NCBI GenBank assembly: GCA_947561715.1
Contig: OX387204.1
Coordinates: 5,833,001 to 5,897,000 of the forward strand
DNA from: Ascidia mentula
Taxonomy: Eukaryota > Chordata > Ascidiacea > Phlebobranchia > Ascidiidae
Direction of reading: 5' to 3'
DNA: 64,000 bases
The translations under genes were made by a program, and so were the position numbers. The notes beneath the pieces were generated by a model. That model did no database searches. It was not told the origin of the DNA and worked only from the letters and a program-made list of their open reading frames with translations. Shown here in pieces: positions 1 through 12,500 of the stretch; positions within the stretch are counted from its first letter, which is position 1, and every line of letters begins with the position of its first letter.

Positions 1-3000
1 GAAAGCCTTTCCCGTTGGTGAAAGTTCCTTATTAATTTACAACCTAACTATTCCAACCCACCTACACAAATTCTTTGTGGTCACTTCGTCGTTCGTACTC
101 AAGTTCGGTTGCAAAAATCCCCTGCCTAAATTCGAAGCTTTTCCCTGTCGAGAGGGGAGCGTGGGCGGCATATACGCAGCCACAGACAATCACTCGTTTA
201 CACGTGGGGCGCCTGGTTTAGTTTCTTCGGTTATTTGCCGCTGACGTCACAGAATCACATTGTGTTTTGGTGCGTCTTGAAACCGCAGTAGAAGCTGCTG
301 ATCTCAAGCAGGTGCAACCAACCATGTACTCAGTCTTTCTGCCGCGATAAATTCTCCTATCCGATAAATTCTCCTCCTATAATGACAAATTAACGTGCAT
401 TGCTCCACGACGATTTTATTAACACGCTGTTTACTGGTCGCCAGATGTCGGAAGTTGTGTGGATGGAAATACATCCATAAGCCATAACATTACGTGCTTG
501 CATCACTCTTTAAAGTCGCTGCATTTTTGCAATAAATAGTCCACAAACAACAAGTGATAACCACCACAGTTAGATGTTGTGCTATCGGCGGTAATACAAA
601 GTTTAAAAATAATTATTTCAACTCGAAAAGCAACAAGACACTTTACGCTTGAATTAAACGAGTGTATTAGATCAGCATAACGTGAGTTGAACCATGAACC
701 TATGCGAAAATCAACTATCTCCATAGTCGCCAACCTTTAGCACACAAAGCACCAGTTCGACCAGTATTGCACTGAACTAAAACATACTCGGAGGAAAACT
801 TAGTTAGCTCCTATTGTACATAAAAGTGCGCCCAAAGGCATCGAAAGTTTTATATGTCAATTATTTATTGACATTATTGATTTTACCAAATTAGTTTGCT
901 CCTCTATAAAGTCAGAACAGAAGGATGGAAGAGCCGTGGGCTGGCGACCTGGAACTATCTAAACCTATTCATTTATTCATTTCAATTTCAACAGGCATGA
1001 CATCCCACCCAATAGCGAAACACGCTGATGTGTGCGAGGAGTTTACACAATATTACTTCCGCAAACTCGAGTCAACATCATGTGATACTTGTGGTTGAAG
1101 ACACGACTTAACAAAGAGTTTTGCCTAAAAACTTAATAAAACATACGAAATATCACATAGTAAGATCGTCAAGAAATTGCCTTCCCAATTGAGGCGATAT
1201 CGCATACACACACGCCCACGTTACCGGTCTGATTTAGTGATATAAAGAAGCTGCAAAAACTAAAAAAATCTTTCCGCAAAATTCCATAACAATGTTTATG
1301 CCTGAAAGACGACCATGAGTTAAACAAGCGTCCACGTTCTCATAGCGCTAACAACATAAAGGCATTTTTTTCAGCATTTAAAATACCATCTGCGACCGCA
1401 TGCTGCTCTGCCCGGCTTGAATCCTCGTTGATTGTCGGGCTTAGATTCTCTGTCGGGCTCACATTTAAGATTGAAAGCATGGAGAACAGCCCTGCCAATA
1501 ACGCACCACAGCGTTCCGATTCGCACATTTGTGGCCGCAGATAAAGGGAAACACAATTCTTCTGAACCTATAAGTACGAAGAATTAAGAACAGTTTCACG
1601 ATAACGTCATCCCTGGACAACGTGAGCAGTACAAATGACACACCGGGGTACGGGTTCCCAGTAGGAAATCCTTGCCCTTCATGTCATCACTCATCACGCG
1701 TCTAAGCTGCCTCGAAAACCGGACTTTCACTTGTTCTATCCGACCGGTTGTGCCATTTCCTTGTACGCATTAAGAATCAAAGCACGATTTAATTAAAGTT
1801 GGAAATTTGAACAGTATTAAAAGTGTTTATTAAAAGGAGATTGCTACATTTTCTAAAAAATTAATTGCGTGTGTGAGATTATTACTTAATGCTAACAAAT
1901 GTAAGAGTTTCAAATACGAGATTAGTTTCCTATACATCCATTCTGGGTTGTTTTCAATTTACACGATTTATAAACGATTAGGTATTTTAATGTAAAAGCT
2001 TTATATTCTCCTATAATACGATGCAACAAAATTCAACGTTAAACGTAGTAACAATTTGTTCCTTGGCGAAGCTGCCACGTAACATTTTACGGCATTAAAT
2101 TTAAAACGTTTCGTTTTCGTTGTGACTTCCTACAATCGTACCGATACAGACACAAATCATTTTTAGGTTTTGGGACTCAACGTTGAGTGACACATTGATG
2201 TCAATCTTGCCCGAGGAGAAGCACTGAAACTGGTTGTTATTTTTGTATTCGAAACTCCCGAGGAAATCAAATCGCATGACTGCTAACTATAGACAACTTA
2301 GCGCAAGGATATTTATAACTTCAGCATGTGTTTCAAACAGCGAGCTGGTGCGTCAAGATCGAAGACTCGACGTAGTTATGCCTCACACTGCGTCAGCAAC
2401 GCGGGTATTCACAGGTCAACGGTTTCTCTAGGGATATGGCTAATAGGATAGGCAAAGGGACTTGCCCTAAAGGGCTCTCACATTTACTATATATATATAT
2501 AGCAAGTTGCCAAGACATCAACAGTATTCATGATTTTAAGCGTACGTGTTTCCGCGTGTAGTCAAAACTTGACCAAAAATCCTTGACCTATTTGCTGAAA
2601 TTGATGTCATTAAAAATACATGTGCTTAACCTTTGCTTGTCCCAAAACAGAATCGTTCTTATTCAACCGCCCACTGGCAATCACCAAGTCCAAACCACAC
2701 TCATCGCAGAAGTTGCCAACTTCCCACAGTATCAACCGACGAAACTGTCCAAAAAAACAACTAAAAATAGACCACGAGCAAGACCCGTGCTACGCATCAT
2801 TCGTTCGGCATTTTTCGCTCCAGTGAAGTAACGCCCGTCACAGAATATTCAGATGTTCTAGCGTGCATGGGGGGTCACATGTTCTGCCTAAACTTCGAAA
2901 ACTGATATTTAACATATGCTGTATTGGTATATCTGTTTCCATTTTTCCTCTTCATTTCGTGAATTCTCATACTGATTAAATATTCGAAGCTGAACTAAAA

Positions 3001-4185
3001 TGGAAACAACTTCAAAAAACAAATCTGTTGTTGGCTACGCTTCAATGCATAAACTCCCTCGCAGTGACGTAGAAGTTACGTCTGTTTGACTTCACGCTGT
3101 TGCCCCAGAGCAGTTTGGGCCACACAAACATATCACACCTTGAAGTGAAACGATTTACAGCTTCCCAACTCGCGAAGCTTTGTCAATGCCTACGTAGACC
3201 CAGTGTAAACATTTGTGGAGAAATAAGCTGGTAGGTATTCTACTTTTACTATTCACGTTAGGATATTTTCACATAAAGGTAGCGCCGTCACATTTGGGCC
3301 ACTTTATTGGGGAAGTCCACATGTTTACAATCCTATTGTCAGTTCCCTATTGTTCTCTTGTAAAAGTTGACTCGATTCAGTTGCTTTAACGCAGGTTTTT
3401 GCCGAAAATCGCATTAAACCTTATGTCTTAAATATAGGCCAGTGGGTATATCCATATCCAGGTTCAACTAAACAAACACAACTTTAATCAAATTTGATTA
3501 CAAACATTTGTCACTTACTGCAAACAGCAAGGTCTTCATTGTATTTACCAACGAAACTTACCAAACTGGGTGAAAAACGTTCAAAACCTTCACATCCTGA
3601 ATGCACACAGTTACATTTGAAAGGGCTGTCAAAACTTGTCAGGAATGCAGTACCAGTGGAAACCATATGCCATTCACGTGGTTTTGCTGGCTACATACGT
3701 TACATAGCTTTCCCTCTCCAGAGGTTACTTGGGAGAAAAACCGATGAGGTCAATTCGGCTTGCTTGTCGAGGGTTGCAGACTTTGCAGTGGCGTTTGATA
3801 TGGCAAGTCAACTGCAGGCCGCATTTTGTGTGCTCATTGTTGGCGCCAATTGAACGGAGGCTTTTGTGTTGTAGTCAACATATCAAAGAAAATAGTGCAT
3901 GGTGTCTTTTTTTGAATGGTATTTGAAATCACAGTCGTCAATAATAACTACACAGTCGATATTTGCCGCTATTACTATACAAAGTAACAAATTTATGCGG
4001 TAACAAAATATGGAATGAACAAATTTATATGTTTTTTTAATATTGAATTCGTAACATTCACATTTGACAATTTGATAATAGTATAATACTGATTAACACC
4101 AATAAGGACAAAAAGTCATGTCAGGTTTGAGCTTGATGAGAAAAAAGGCAAATACTCTTCTAGTCCAGGGGTTTCAGCAGCGATA
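1..4185. other. stretch without a supportable gene
   Basis: Both strands were read for open frames bounded by splice signals. The only open stretches are short and compositionally random; the longest is about 119 codons on the plus strand near 3.5-3.85 kb. It shows no family motif, no signal peptide and no phase-compatible neighbouring exon. I see nothing functional that I can support here. Confidence 0.5.
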
Positions 4186-4322
4186 TTGTTGGAACCGCTG
4201 AAGGGCAGTCGTTCCCTTCATTCAAATCCGTCTTCCAGATTTGCAGCCTCTCTTTGGTGGTGGCGTAATCTTGTCTCTTTACACAGACTCGTATACATTC
4301 CTAGCGTAAAGCCTCGCGGCAG

Positions 4323-4923
4323 CTACGGTTTCACTTTCTGGGTAGTTGCCAAATCCAGGACGTATATTGTTGCCAATTTGTTTCTTGCGGATTGAAGTGC
4401 AAGGTTGCAGGCGTGAACAGAAATCAGAACCGTGCAGATGTTTGTTTGAACGGGCGAACAGCCGAGTTGCCTATGAGATTTGCTGAGCATGACCCAGATA
4501 TCGTGCAATGTCTTGTCTTGGCCAGCGTTAATAGTAATATCTTGTAAGATATCGATGGCGCATTGGCAGACGGCTATCGCTTCGTGAAAGCAATTGAACT
4601 CCAAGTAGTTATTTGAGGAGCACCTTGCTGTCGTAATCGTCAAACTTATCTCGGGATGTATCCCTGTACTTCACAATTTTAAGATATGCTTCCAGATATT
4701 TTTCCTCACTAAATAAATCAGCCTCGTCCATTTCAGTGGCCTTGGCTGTATCGCCACTTAACATGCACGAAAGATTAGCAAGTAAAGGGCATCCAACATA
4801 AAGTTTACAAGCGGAAATCAGCCTCTTGTTTCGGTTTACAAGATCGAGGTTTGCAAACGGTTGAATTTCATATTGCGCGTCAGCTTCAAGGCTAATTGTC
4901 AAAGCAGTTTCGTAATCATCCAC
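4323..4923 (-). pseudogene. tetratricopeptide-like coding segment, frame broken
   Basis: The first part reads from a good acceptor (CTTTTAG then GTGGATGAT) for about 100 codons as an acidic helical protein. It stops at a TAA near 4609. The next frame continues immediately with a TPR-like helix pair (FHEAIAVCQCAIDIL, then LHDIWVMLSKSHRQLG). The two parts are therefore in different frames around a short A-run (CTCAAATAAC). This could be a real frameshift, a homopolymer assembly error, or a missed exon boundary. An open stretch with basic-helical character lies upstream at about 5.0-5.16 kb on the same strand, but its phase does not join cleanly, so it is left out. TPR proteins are protein-interaction scaffolds. 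The family here is not identified and the true gene limits are unknown. Confidence 0.4.
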
Positions 4924-6240
4924 CTAAAAGAAGCGTTGGCCAAATAAATAGCTACCGTATGTGTAGTGAACACAATCGTTAAATGGGTCAAACATTTACC
5001 CTCGCTGCAGTTCCTCATGATACAATTTACATATTTTTATGGCTTTGCGATAGTTTTCGGTAATACGACAGGCGCAGATCACCACCTTCGAGGTTTTTAT
5101 CAGATTCAGGAAGTCCCAACAGTCCATGAAGGTATAGCTCGTTGGATAACGTGTAGTTTAAAGTTAGGACTGAACGGGATCTAAGCGTTGGGATACCGAT
5201 TCTTGCAACACTACTGCAGTGTCAAGGCACTCGACCAGCAGTCTTTGTTTTCCGATCAAAGCTTTTAATTTTTTGCTGTGTCATCGTTAAAAGTAATGTA
5301 AGAGTAGAAGCCACGGAAACCCCAGTTGTCATTTTGGGCACAACGTTCCGAATACACTTTCTGTCGCTATTCGCATGAGACAGCCACAGCATAGTTGATT
5401 TTGTGGGCATCTTCTGACAACAAAACTCCGCTTCTGGTCAGTTTTTAACAACATCGTAGCACGAAAGGTCAGATATGCTATAAAAACGTGGATAGTGTGG
5501 ATAGTGCTAGAGTTGAACTGCGACAACGAATTTCTTTATATCTATTTGGGTTTTTACAGGACGAAGGAATATGGTCACTGCCAACTTTAAACCGGAATAA
5601 CCTGGAGAAGAATCCCGATTTTAATTGCTAATCGCCCTTCCATGGTATATTGAACAAGTGGTAAATTATGTTGGCTTTACATTCTGAAACAGTCCACTTA
5701 AAAGGTTCTGTGTTAGACAGTTTGCCATGGTGTTTACAAGGAAACGGAACTATTCCATCGAAAGATATTTCCGATGGAGCGTTAGCATCATAAAACCGTT
5801 GTACTTCTCTTTCACATCATCTGTGCAATAAGCGTTGTTTGGGGAAGGCACAGCTACGATTTGGAATTCATTGTTGACTGTGACGAGTTATAATGTTATC
5901 ACAATGAAATCACCTAATATCCAACCGTAACCTTTAATTTTTGTTCAGTTCGTTTGTAGCCCTGCCACTGAAGTTTATAATAATCGTACCGGTTGGTTAT
6001 TTTTAAAGGATATCGACAAGGAAGAAAAGTTATGAACCATTGGGTTAACGCACTAAACTGCAGCTTTCGAGCTTTTGAGATGTAAGTAAATTTGCAGCAT
6101 AAAGTAACACGATAAAAGTTTAAATTTTGCGGAAATTTATGATTATGTTTTGCTTGCGGGTGAATAGGAAATTTCATTCTGAAAGTAACCTTCGTTAATA
6201 TTGCCTAAGAGAGATATTTTGTTTAAAAAACTTATGTCTA
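4924..6240. other. intergenic, nothing recognised
   Basis: No exon chain with agreeing phases was found on either strand apart from the doubtful open stretch at 5.0-5.16 kb (minus). The region separates the broken TPR-like segment from the left end of the tandem duplication. Confidence 0.4.
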
Positions 6241-6261
6241 CATTAAAGCTTTTAAAATTCC

Positions 6262-6272
6262 ATTTATTTATT
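6262..6272 (-). terminator. poly(A) signal of receptor gene A
   Basis: Two overlapping AATAAA hexamers on the minus strand lie about 330 nt past the stop codon of receptor A. No closer AATAAA was seen. The equivalent hexamer is kept in unit B. The recognisable homology between the units starts here. Confidence 0.45.
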
Positions 6273-6598
6273 TAAAAAGAATGTTTCTCAAAACACAACG
6301 GGTGCAACTTTAAGTGCGAGGCAGTAACATTCAGTCGAAGAGTTGGAAAACATAACACCATATAAAACACCAAATGAGAGCAGCTCCGAATCGGTCAGAT
6401 GAATGGATATTTTTTACATCGTTCCAACGGTAAAGTTAGATTCAGCCACACGAAATTTCGGTTCACGACGCCTCAATGAAAACCTTTCGAAGAACAAACT
6501 GCACTTGGGGATTGAACTAAAACACAATTCACACAAAGCAACGGAACAGAAAGTATGCTCGTGTAAATGTACAGAAAAACTTCATACAACATTGATAT

Positions 6599-9500
6599 TT
6601 ATACAATGGCATCGGGCATCTCATCCAGGATGGAGCTGACAGTTCGTAGACGATCTTGACGCCCAATTTCTCTGCTTTTAAGATCTGGGAAATACAACAA
6701 AATTATATCAGTATTATTGCTAAACAGCCATATTTCTCAAATGCCATCGGTCTGATCTTACCGAAAGGTTGTTTTGTCGCAACTAGTTTCGACATACCGA
6801 GCAACTTGAATAAATATTTAACAGTTAATCATAAACGCACCGCTTTCGGAACCGATTGATGAGTTGCTGATGACGTAGGCGTTCGGCCTTAGCTTGGGCA
6901 TAGCAATTTCCAGTTGTTTGAAAAACGTGGATTTGTGGGTGAATCCCTTCCATAGGATGACTGTGTTTTGCTGCAATACATATAATATTTATCAAGCGAT
7001 TGAAAGTCAATACTACTTACATTCAATACTACTTACATGTGATCATTGATCAATATAAAGCAGAAGAGAAAAAATTACCTTCAAGTTCATAGCGGCTGAG
7101 ATGGAGCGACACATCGACGCATCCTTGGACTTGAGTTTGTTTTTGAGGAAGTCGCGCGTTTCTGGCATGAGAATAAAGATAAGTCTGGTCTTTCCCGAGA
7201 TGTTGTTAAGGATGCCCTGAAGATTGTCACGAAAATCAAAACTAATGCAAAAACAGACAAGATCCAATTTTGAGGGAAGAAAAGGAGTTGGCGCCAATTG
7301 AAGATGTTGTTAAGGATGCCCTGAAGATTGTCACGAAAATCAAAACTAATGCAAGAATGGAAAGAAGAAGAATCGAATTTACTGCAAGAAAAGAAAAACA
7401 ACACAGGTTGCAATAAATTTTATTGTATTTAAAATACATATAACTTTATTTTCTATTTCACCCACCGTTTGAACCTCAAAAAATTTCTCGTCGTTTTGGA
7501 AAAATCGTGGAGTGAGCACAATCACCATTCGGTGGCAGGACGGAGCAATACGCACGACACTTTCAAACCGGAGTTCTGTGAACAAGCATTTTGCGGCATT
7601 CAACAAAGGGTTATGAACCAATGAATAAGACATACAAAAAATGCACAATGCTGCACAGTAAATGGCTTGGTTGAATTGAAAATGAAAATCAACCAATTAA
7701 TTCCCGTTCACTTACAATAGATTTGACGATTTCCACCTTATGTGTGACTCATTTCGTTTCCACAATCACGGAAACGAGAATGAACTACCCAACATTAGTT
7801 ATATATTCCGAGCCGTACTCACCGTTGGCGTTATCCTTCTGTTCGTTGTACACATCGTAGTTGTTGGCATCCAGCCAGTTGTGAAGAGCGTTAAGGAAGG
7901 AACGTGTTTTGTCATCGTCTGAATCTCGATGGAATGAATACGCCAAGTACACGGCGTACAGGCGATCTAAATACATTTTTTTTAGAAATAAGTAAAAAAA
8001 TAAAATAAAAAAATACGCATGTCTACACAGTTTGCGTGCATATAAGAACTACTAATAGAAAGCAGTTTCTCCACCTTGATCGTAAGACGCGATGTATTTC
8101 TTATACAGGAGGCGCAGGTGGGTTTTGAAGGCCATCCAACACACGAGACACAACATTGCGAAACACAGGACACCTGAAATCACCATTAATACGCGATAAA
8201 AATTAGTATATTTTTTGTTTTAGTTTTGCGCAAAATCAAGTACCCTGTTGTTTTTGATATTTTTGCATATTATCGGGATATTTTGCGGCAACAATTTTGT
8301 GTTAATTACTCTGGTTTAACATGTGCAATAAAACTATGCCAGTTAACACGTGATTGCACAAGTAAAAGGCGAAATTATGCCACCTGCAACAGCTGCAAGA
8401 GCAATGGTAAAAGTTTCCACTGGAGGGCGATCGGGAGCTTGTTGCAAAATGACAGTCGCGTTGTCAGTGTTGGCAGTGGTTTTCACATCGCAGTAGTAAG
8501 TGACGAAATCCGTTACCGCTACACGTCTGTATCATAACAAATTGCGTGAAACGAAATCCGTGAGGTGAAGATAAGTTTTGAAGCTAATTCTGGGGGAGCA
8601 GAGTGAAGGGGGGTAAGTTTATCTCAAACATGGGGGGGGGGGGTTCGTTGCTAAATCAAACTTTATTTGGCGTCAAATTGCGATGCTTCACATTACAAAT
8701 GTTAATCGCCTTCATTGATTCTTTTACCTGATAAGTAGAGAAGTTGTAAACTTTTCTTTCATTTTGTCAAACTCATCACACGTTGGCGACGAATCGCAAA
8801 CCTTTTGCTTCAATCTGGCATCCGAAATCCTGTTAAGTGAAAACAAATTTTTAACAAAAAGTACAAGCATCAAGTTGTTATAAGATTAAAATCCTCTTAC
8901 TCTGCGCACTCGTATTTTCCGTCCACCGTTTTGTTGCTCCCACCGACCGTTTGTGTGAGATTGCAAATCTCCATACTAAACATGGGACGTGAAGACAGTG
9001 TTAGAATGGTGAAAGCTTTTTCAAGTAGGACGGTTATGTTTGCCGCTATTGTAGAGACAATGGTGAATGTTGTGTTTCCTACTTCAACAACTGACCTTGT
9101 GGCAACACTGTCTTCGGTTATCCAATTTTTTTATTAACCGACAATAATTTCTGCCAGAAAGTCGGTTGTTGAAAAACTATGGTAAATGTTGTTTCGCAAA
9201 AAAAACATGTGGCTGAAGGAGGACCAACCTGTCGCCTTGCTGATTTCTGACGTACCACCGAAACTGACGCGACACAAATGCATCGGAGCGTGTAAGCGGC
9301 CCAGTACCAGAACATTCCAGAACAACATCTTCACCAAGATTCGCAGGGACTTTCCACAACCGGGGTTTGATGACGTTGCCGGGAATGTGATCGAGTCTCG
9401 GTTCTGAGAAAGTCAGTTTTGTGTTGAGGTGCTAACGTTGTTCTATGCGAGTCTACCGTCCTATCAGTACTATGGTAAATGACAAGACGACTAAAAGCGG

Positions 9501-12500
9501 GTACGCAGTATAAGGGGCAAGGAATGTTTTGATTGACACAAAACAGTATATGTTAAAATCAAGTCAGGTATACTTCTTGACTATTGTACCGACGATAGTG
9601 TAATAATCAATAATTTTCTCGCTTTGTCATTCACATTCAAGATCATTTCTACACATTCTTGAAAATGCCAACACTGAAACTAGGTAGCAAATCATATACT
9701 ATGATTATTGGTGCAAAGTCATCAATCAATTACATATAAGCAGTTCGCAATAAGTAACAGAAATATTTTGTTGTTGAGTAACCCTGACGAGAAGGTCAAA
9801 TGTTTTACCCTAACAATACCCTCGGTTAGTGGTGTAATTGGTTAGAATAATAAATCACAGTGGGATTTTCGCTAGACGAACTGCAGAGCTAGACTGTACG
9901 GAAGAAATTACTCAGTTTTAATATTTAAACGGCACGTGGGCACATGCATACCTCGAATACTGCCATAGACAATTGATAAAAGCAAGGCATCCAACCATAC
10001 AAGACGTCATAACGGCTAGCCAAACTGGTATGTGTCCATCAACATTACCTAAACATGGCGAGCAACGAAATTCCACCAGGCACGCGCACTCTTAACCGCT
10101 GATTGGTGAACATGATTTCTGCTGAATATTGCTTATGTTGAGTATTGTGTTTGTTGAGTTTTGTGGAAGGCAACGCGGGCGGTCGTTTTTTGGAACCGCA
10201 CGATCTGAAAGTTTAACCGACAAAAATCGAACGAGGGTTAACTGTGTCAGCAAGACGACTTTAACCACAGGGTTTCCTTTCTTGATTACCTTTTTTATTC
10301 GGGCAAAATTACGAATTCCAACATGCATTCCTTGACGGGCTTATTGTGAAATGGCGACAACAACTGAATACTTTTGATGTGCTTGTTTTAAAGTGGGGCA
10401 TGCTGAAAAGCACCCCGGGGAAGGAAAGAAAAGACGATCTCGGATTTAATAATTTCCGAACTCAAACTGGCGTAATTTGAATCTTCATCTCATGTCCCTG
10501 TGACAATTCACCATTAGCTTTCGATGCGAACCCGCAGTTTCGCCGACGAAGTTTGCTTCATGAACTAAAGTCTTGTTTATGGTAAGCAGCATATTCTGAC
10601 GCAACTTCTACTGGAAATTTGACTGAAATTATCCTAATTGAAATTTGTTGGAAAAGAATCTGTAACCAACACACTAGCTGACCTTTTTCCTTTTGACTCA
10701 GCAATGTTTATTATCAACAAAATAAAAACAATAATTTGTTGGTTTTGCTCATGCGTGAAAAGTGAGTGTTTACCGATATCCCTCGGTTTATTTTTATCAG
10801 CAGTTAAAAACTGACTTTCCGACGTGTTCATGCAATTGTGTTTGATTGTCATTTGTGTTTGTGCGTTTTGACTTATGCAAGCAGCCTCTTTTTCGTGCGA
10901 CTGAACGTAAGTAGAAGTTATTTTTTTCTCTCTGTCGCTTTGGATCAATCGGAATTAGCCGGAACCTTCACTTGGGTTAGGTGGACACGTGGTGGGCATT
11001 TTCACCCACTTTTTAACTGGCAAAAAATGATCCGCATTAGAAAAATAAAAAACAAATTACAAAATATTCATCACAAAGCATGTTTAAAGTTTTTGACAAA
11101 ATGAAATACAGTCCTAATCCCTGCCAATGTGCAGAATGCCAATAAGATTAAAGCTTAAAGTTTCGCCGTACAACAAAAAAGACAAAGGTAACAAACAAAG
11201 TTATACTTACGACTTATGCAAACTTGGTAATGTTTGAGGAATCTCGACATTCCGTTGTACGAAATCTTGCACGAGTAACTCCCCGCAAACCTCGCGCGAT
11301 CTCCAGTTACCTGAAAATCAAATTACTTTTAGGACACATCGACTCATACTTCGAGCTATCATGCCCCAAATCACGTGCTTCTGTGTCGATTGGACGAAAG
11401 ATACAAACTCTTTAAAACTGCTGCCTTTTTTCATTTGCCATGGTAGAACCAAATCAGTGTTAACTGTTAATTCAAGGGACGAAACAGACTGAACTATAAG
11501 TCAGATATATCTAGGGCAATGCAAAGTGAAAATGTGAAAGTTATTTGAAATAACCAGGAGTCATGTGGCTAGCACTTACTTCGATCGTGGATAGGAGTTT
11601 GCCTTCGGAAGTCCTAGTCGTGCGTTCAGTGTAGGAATCGTTTGACAGCACTTCGCAGTCTCTGTACCACGTGATCTTGTACGATTCGTCGGGCAAAAAG
11701 ATTGGGGGTTCACGGGGGTCAGCTGCACATGCATGCAAACGCATATTAAAACTTTGGAAGATTGCGGCCGTTCCGGTAAGTTTGTGCTGAGGAAATGAAA
11801 CCAAGAATATCAATAAGAAACTTCTGGAATCGCGTTTATAGTCGTTTTCTGCCGAATTACAACAACAAAAGGTGTTAATGGGACGACAAGCTTATTTGAA
11901 AGCTCACCGGCACAGTCAAGTTCAAGCTCTCCGTCACACTCAATTTCTTTGTCAACGTAGCCGTTAACAGCCTCAATGTTCTCCCTGTATACGGAGCAGC
12001 TGTTTTCGTTGACGTCCAACGCGACTAGCCTGTGCCTTATTTGAGCACAAACGTCGGAGATTCGCTGCAGTGTAAAATAAAAAAGAGGTGATAAATTGAG
12101 ATTTTCAGGCTTGGCAGCCTAGGCAAAGCAGCCTAGCCGGATCAGCAACTTTTTCCTGACAAGTCGGAGCAAAATTTCAAAAATCAAGCTCCCGGTGAGG
12201 TTTGAATTCACGACCCTGGGCTAACCAGGCCCAACGCTCTACCTACATATACGTATGGGATCTCTACCACCGTATCAGGTTACGCTGGATCAGTCAGGAA
12301 AAAGTGGCTGATCCAGCTTGGCTGCATTTCCTGGACTGCCAAGCCTGAAAACCTCATGATCACGATACGTTAGCTGTGATCGCCAAGCAAGGACCTGCGC
12401 AGTGGCGATCCTGCTGCCTGTCATGCCATTACATGTAATATTACAGGTGTTAATGTGTTTTGCTTTTTGCCTTGGGAAAATATAAGTTAACAATTGATAG

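Noticed and set aside
3494..3853. 119-codon plus-strand frame
   Set aside because: No motif, no splice partner and random-looking composition.
6818..6840. Reading exon 15 through to a TAA at 6818 as the receptor C-terminus
   Set aside because: A GTGCGT donor at 6840 joins in phase to an exon ending at 6599. That exon differs only silently between A and B, while the read-through end differs in its last residue.
7709..7750. Possible extra TIR exon reading THKVEIVKSI in intron 12 of receptor A, also in B
   Set aside because: It enters in phase 1 and leaves in phase 0, which breaks the next exon. Direct joining of exons 12 and 13 gives a clean frame.
8628..8643. Run of about 13 G in unit A intron (about 7 in unit B)
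   Set aside because: A simple homopolymer slippage difference with no sign of function.
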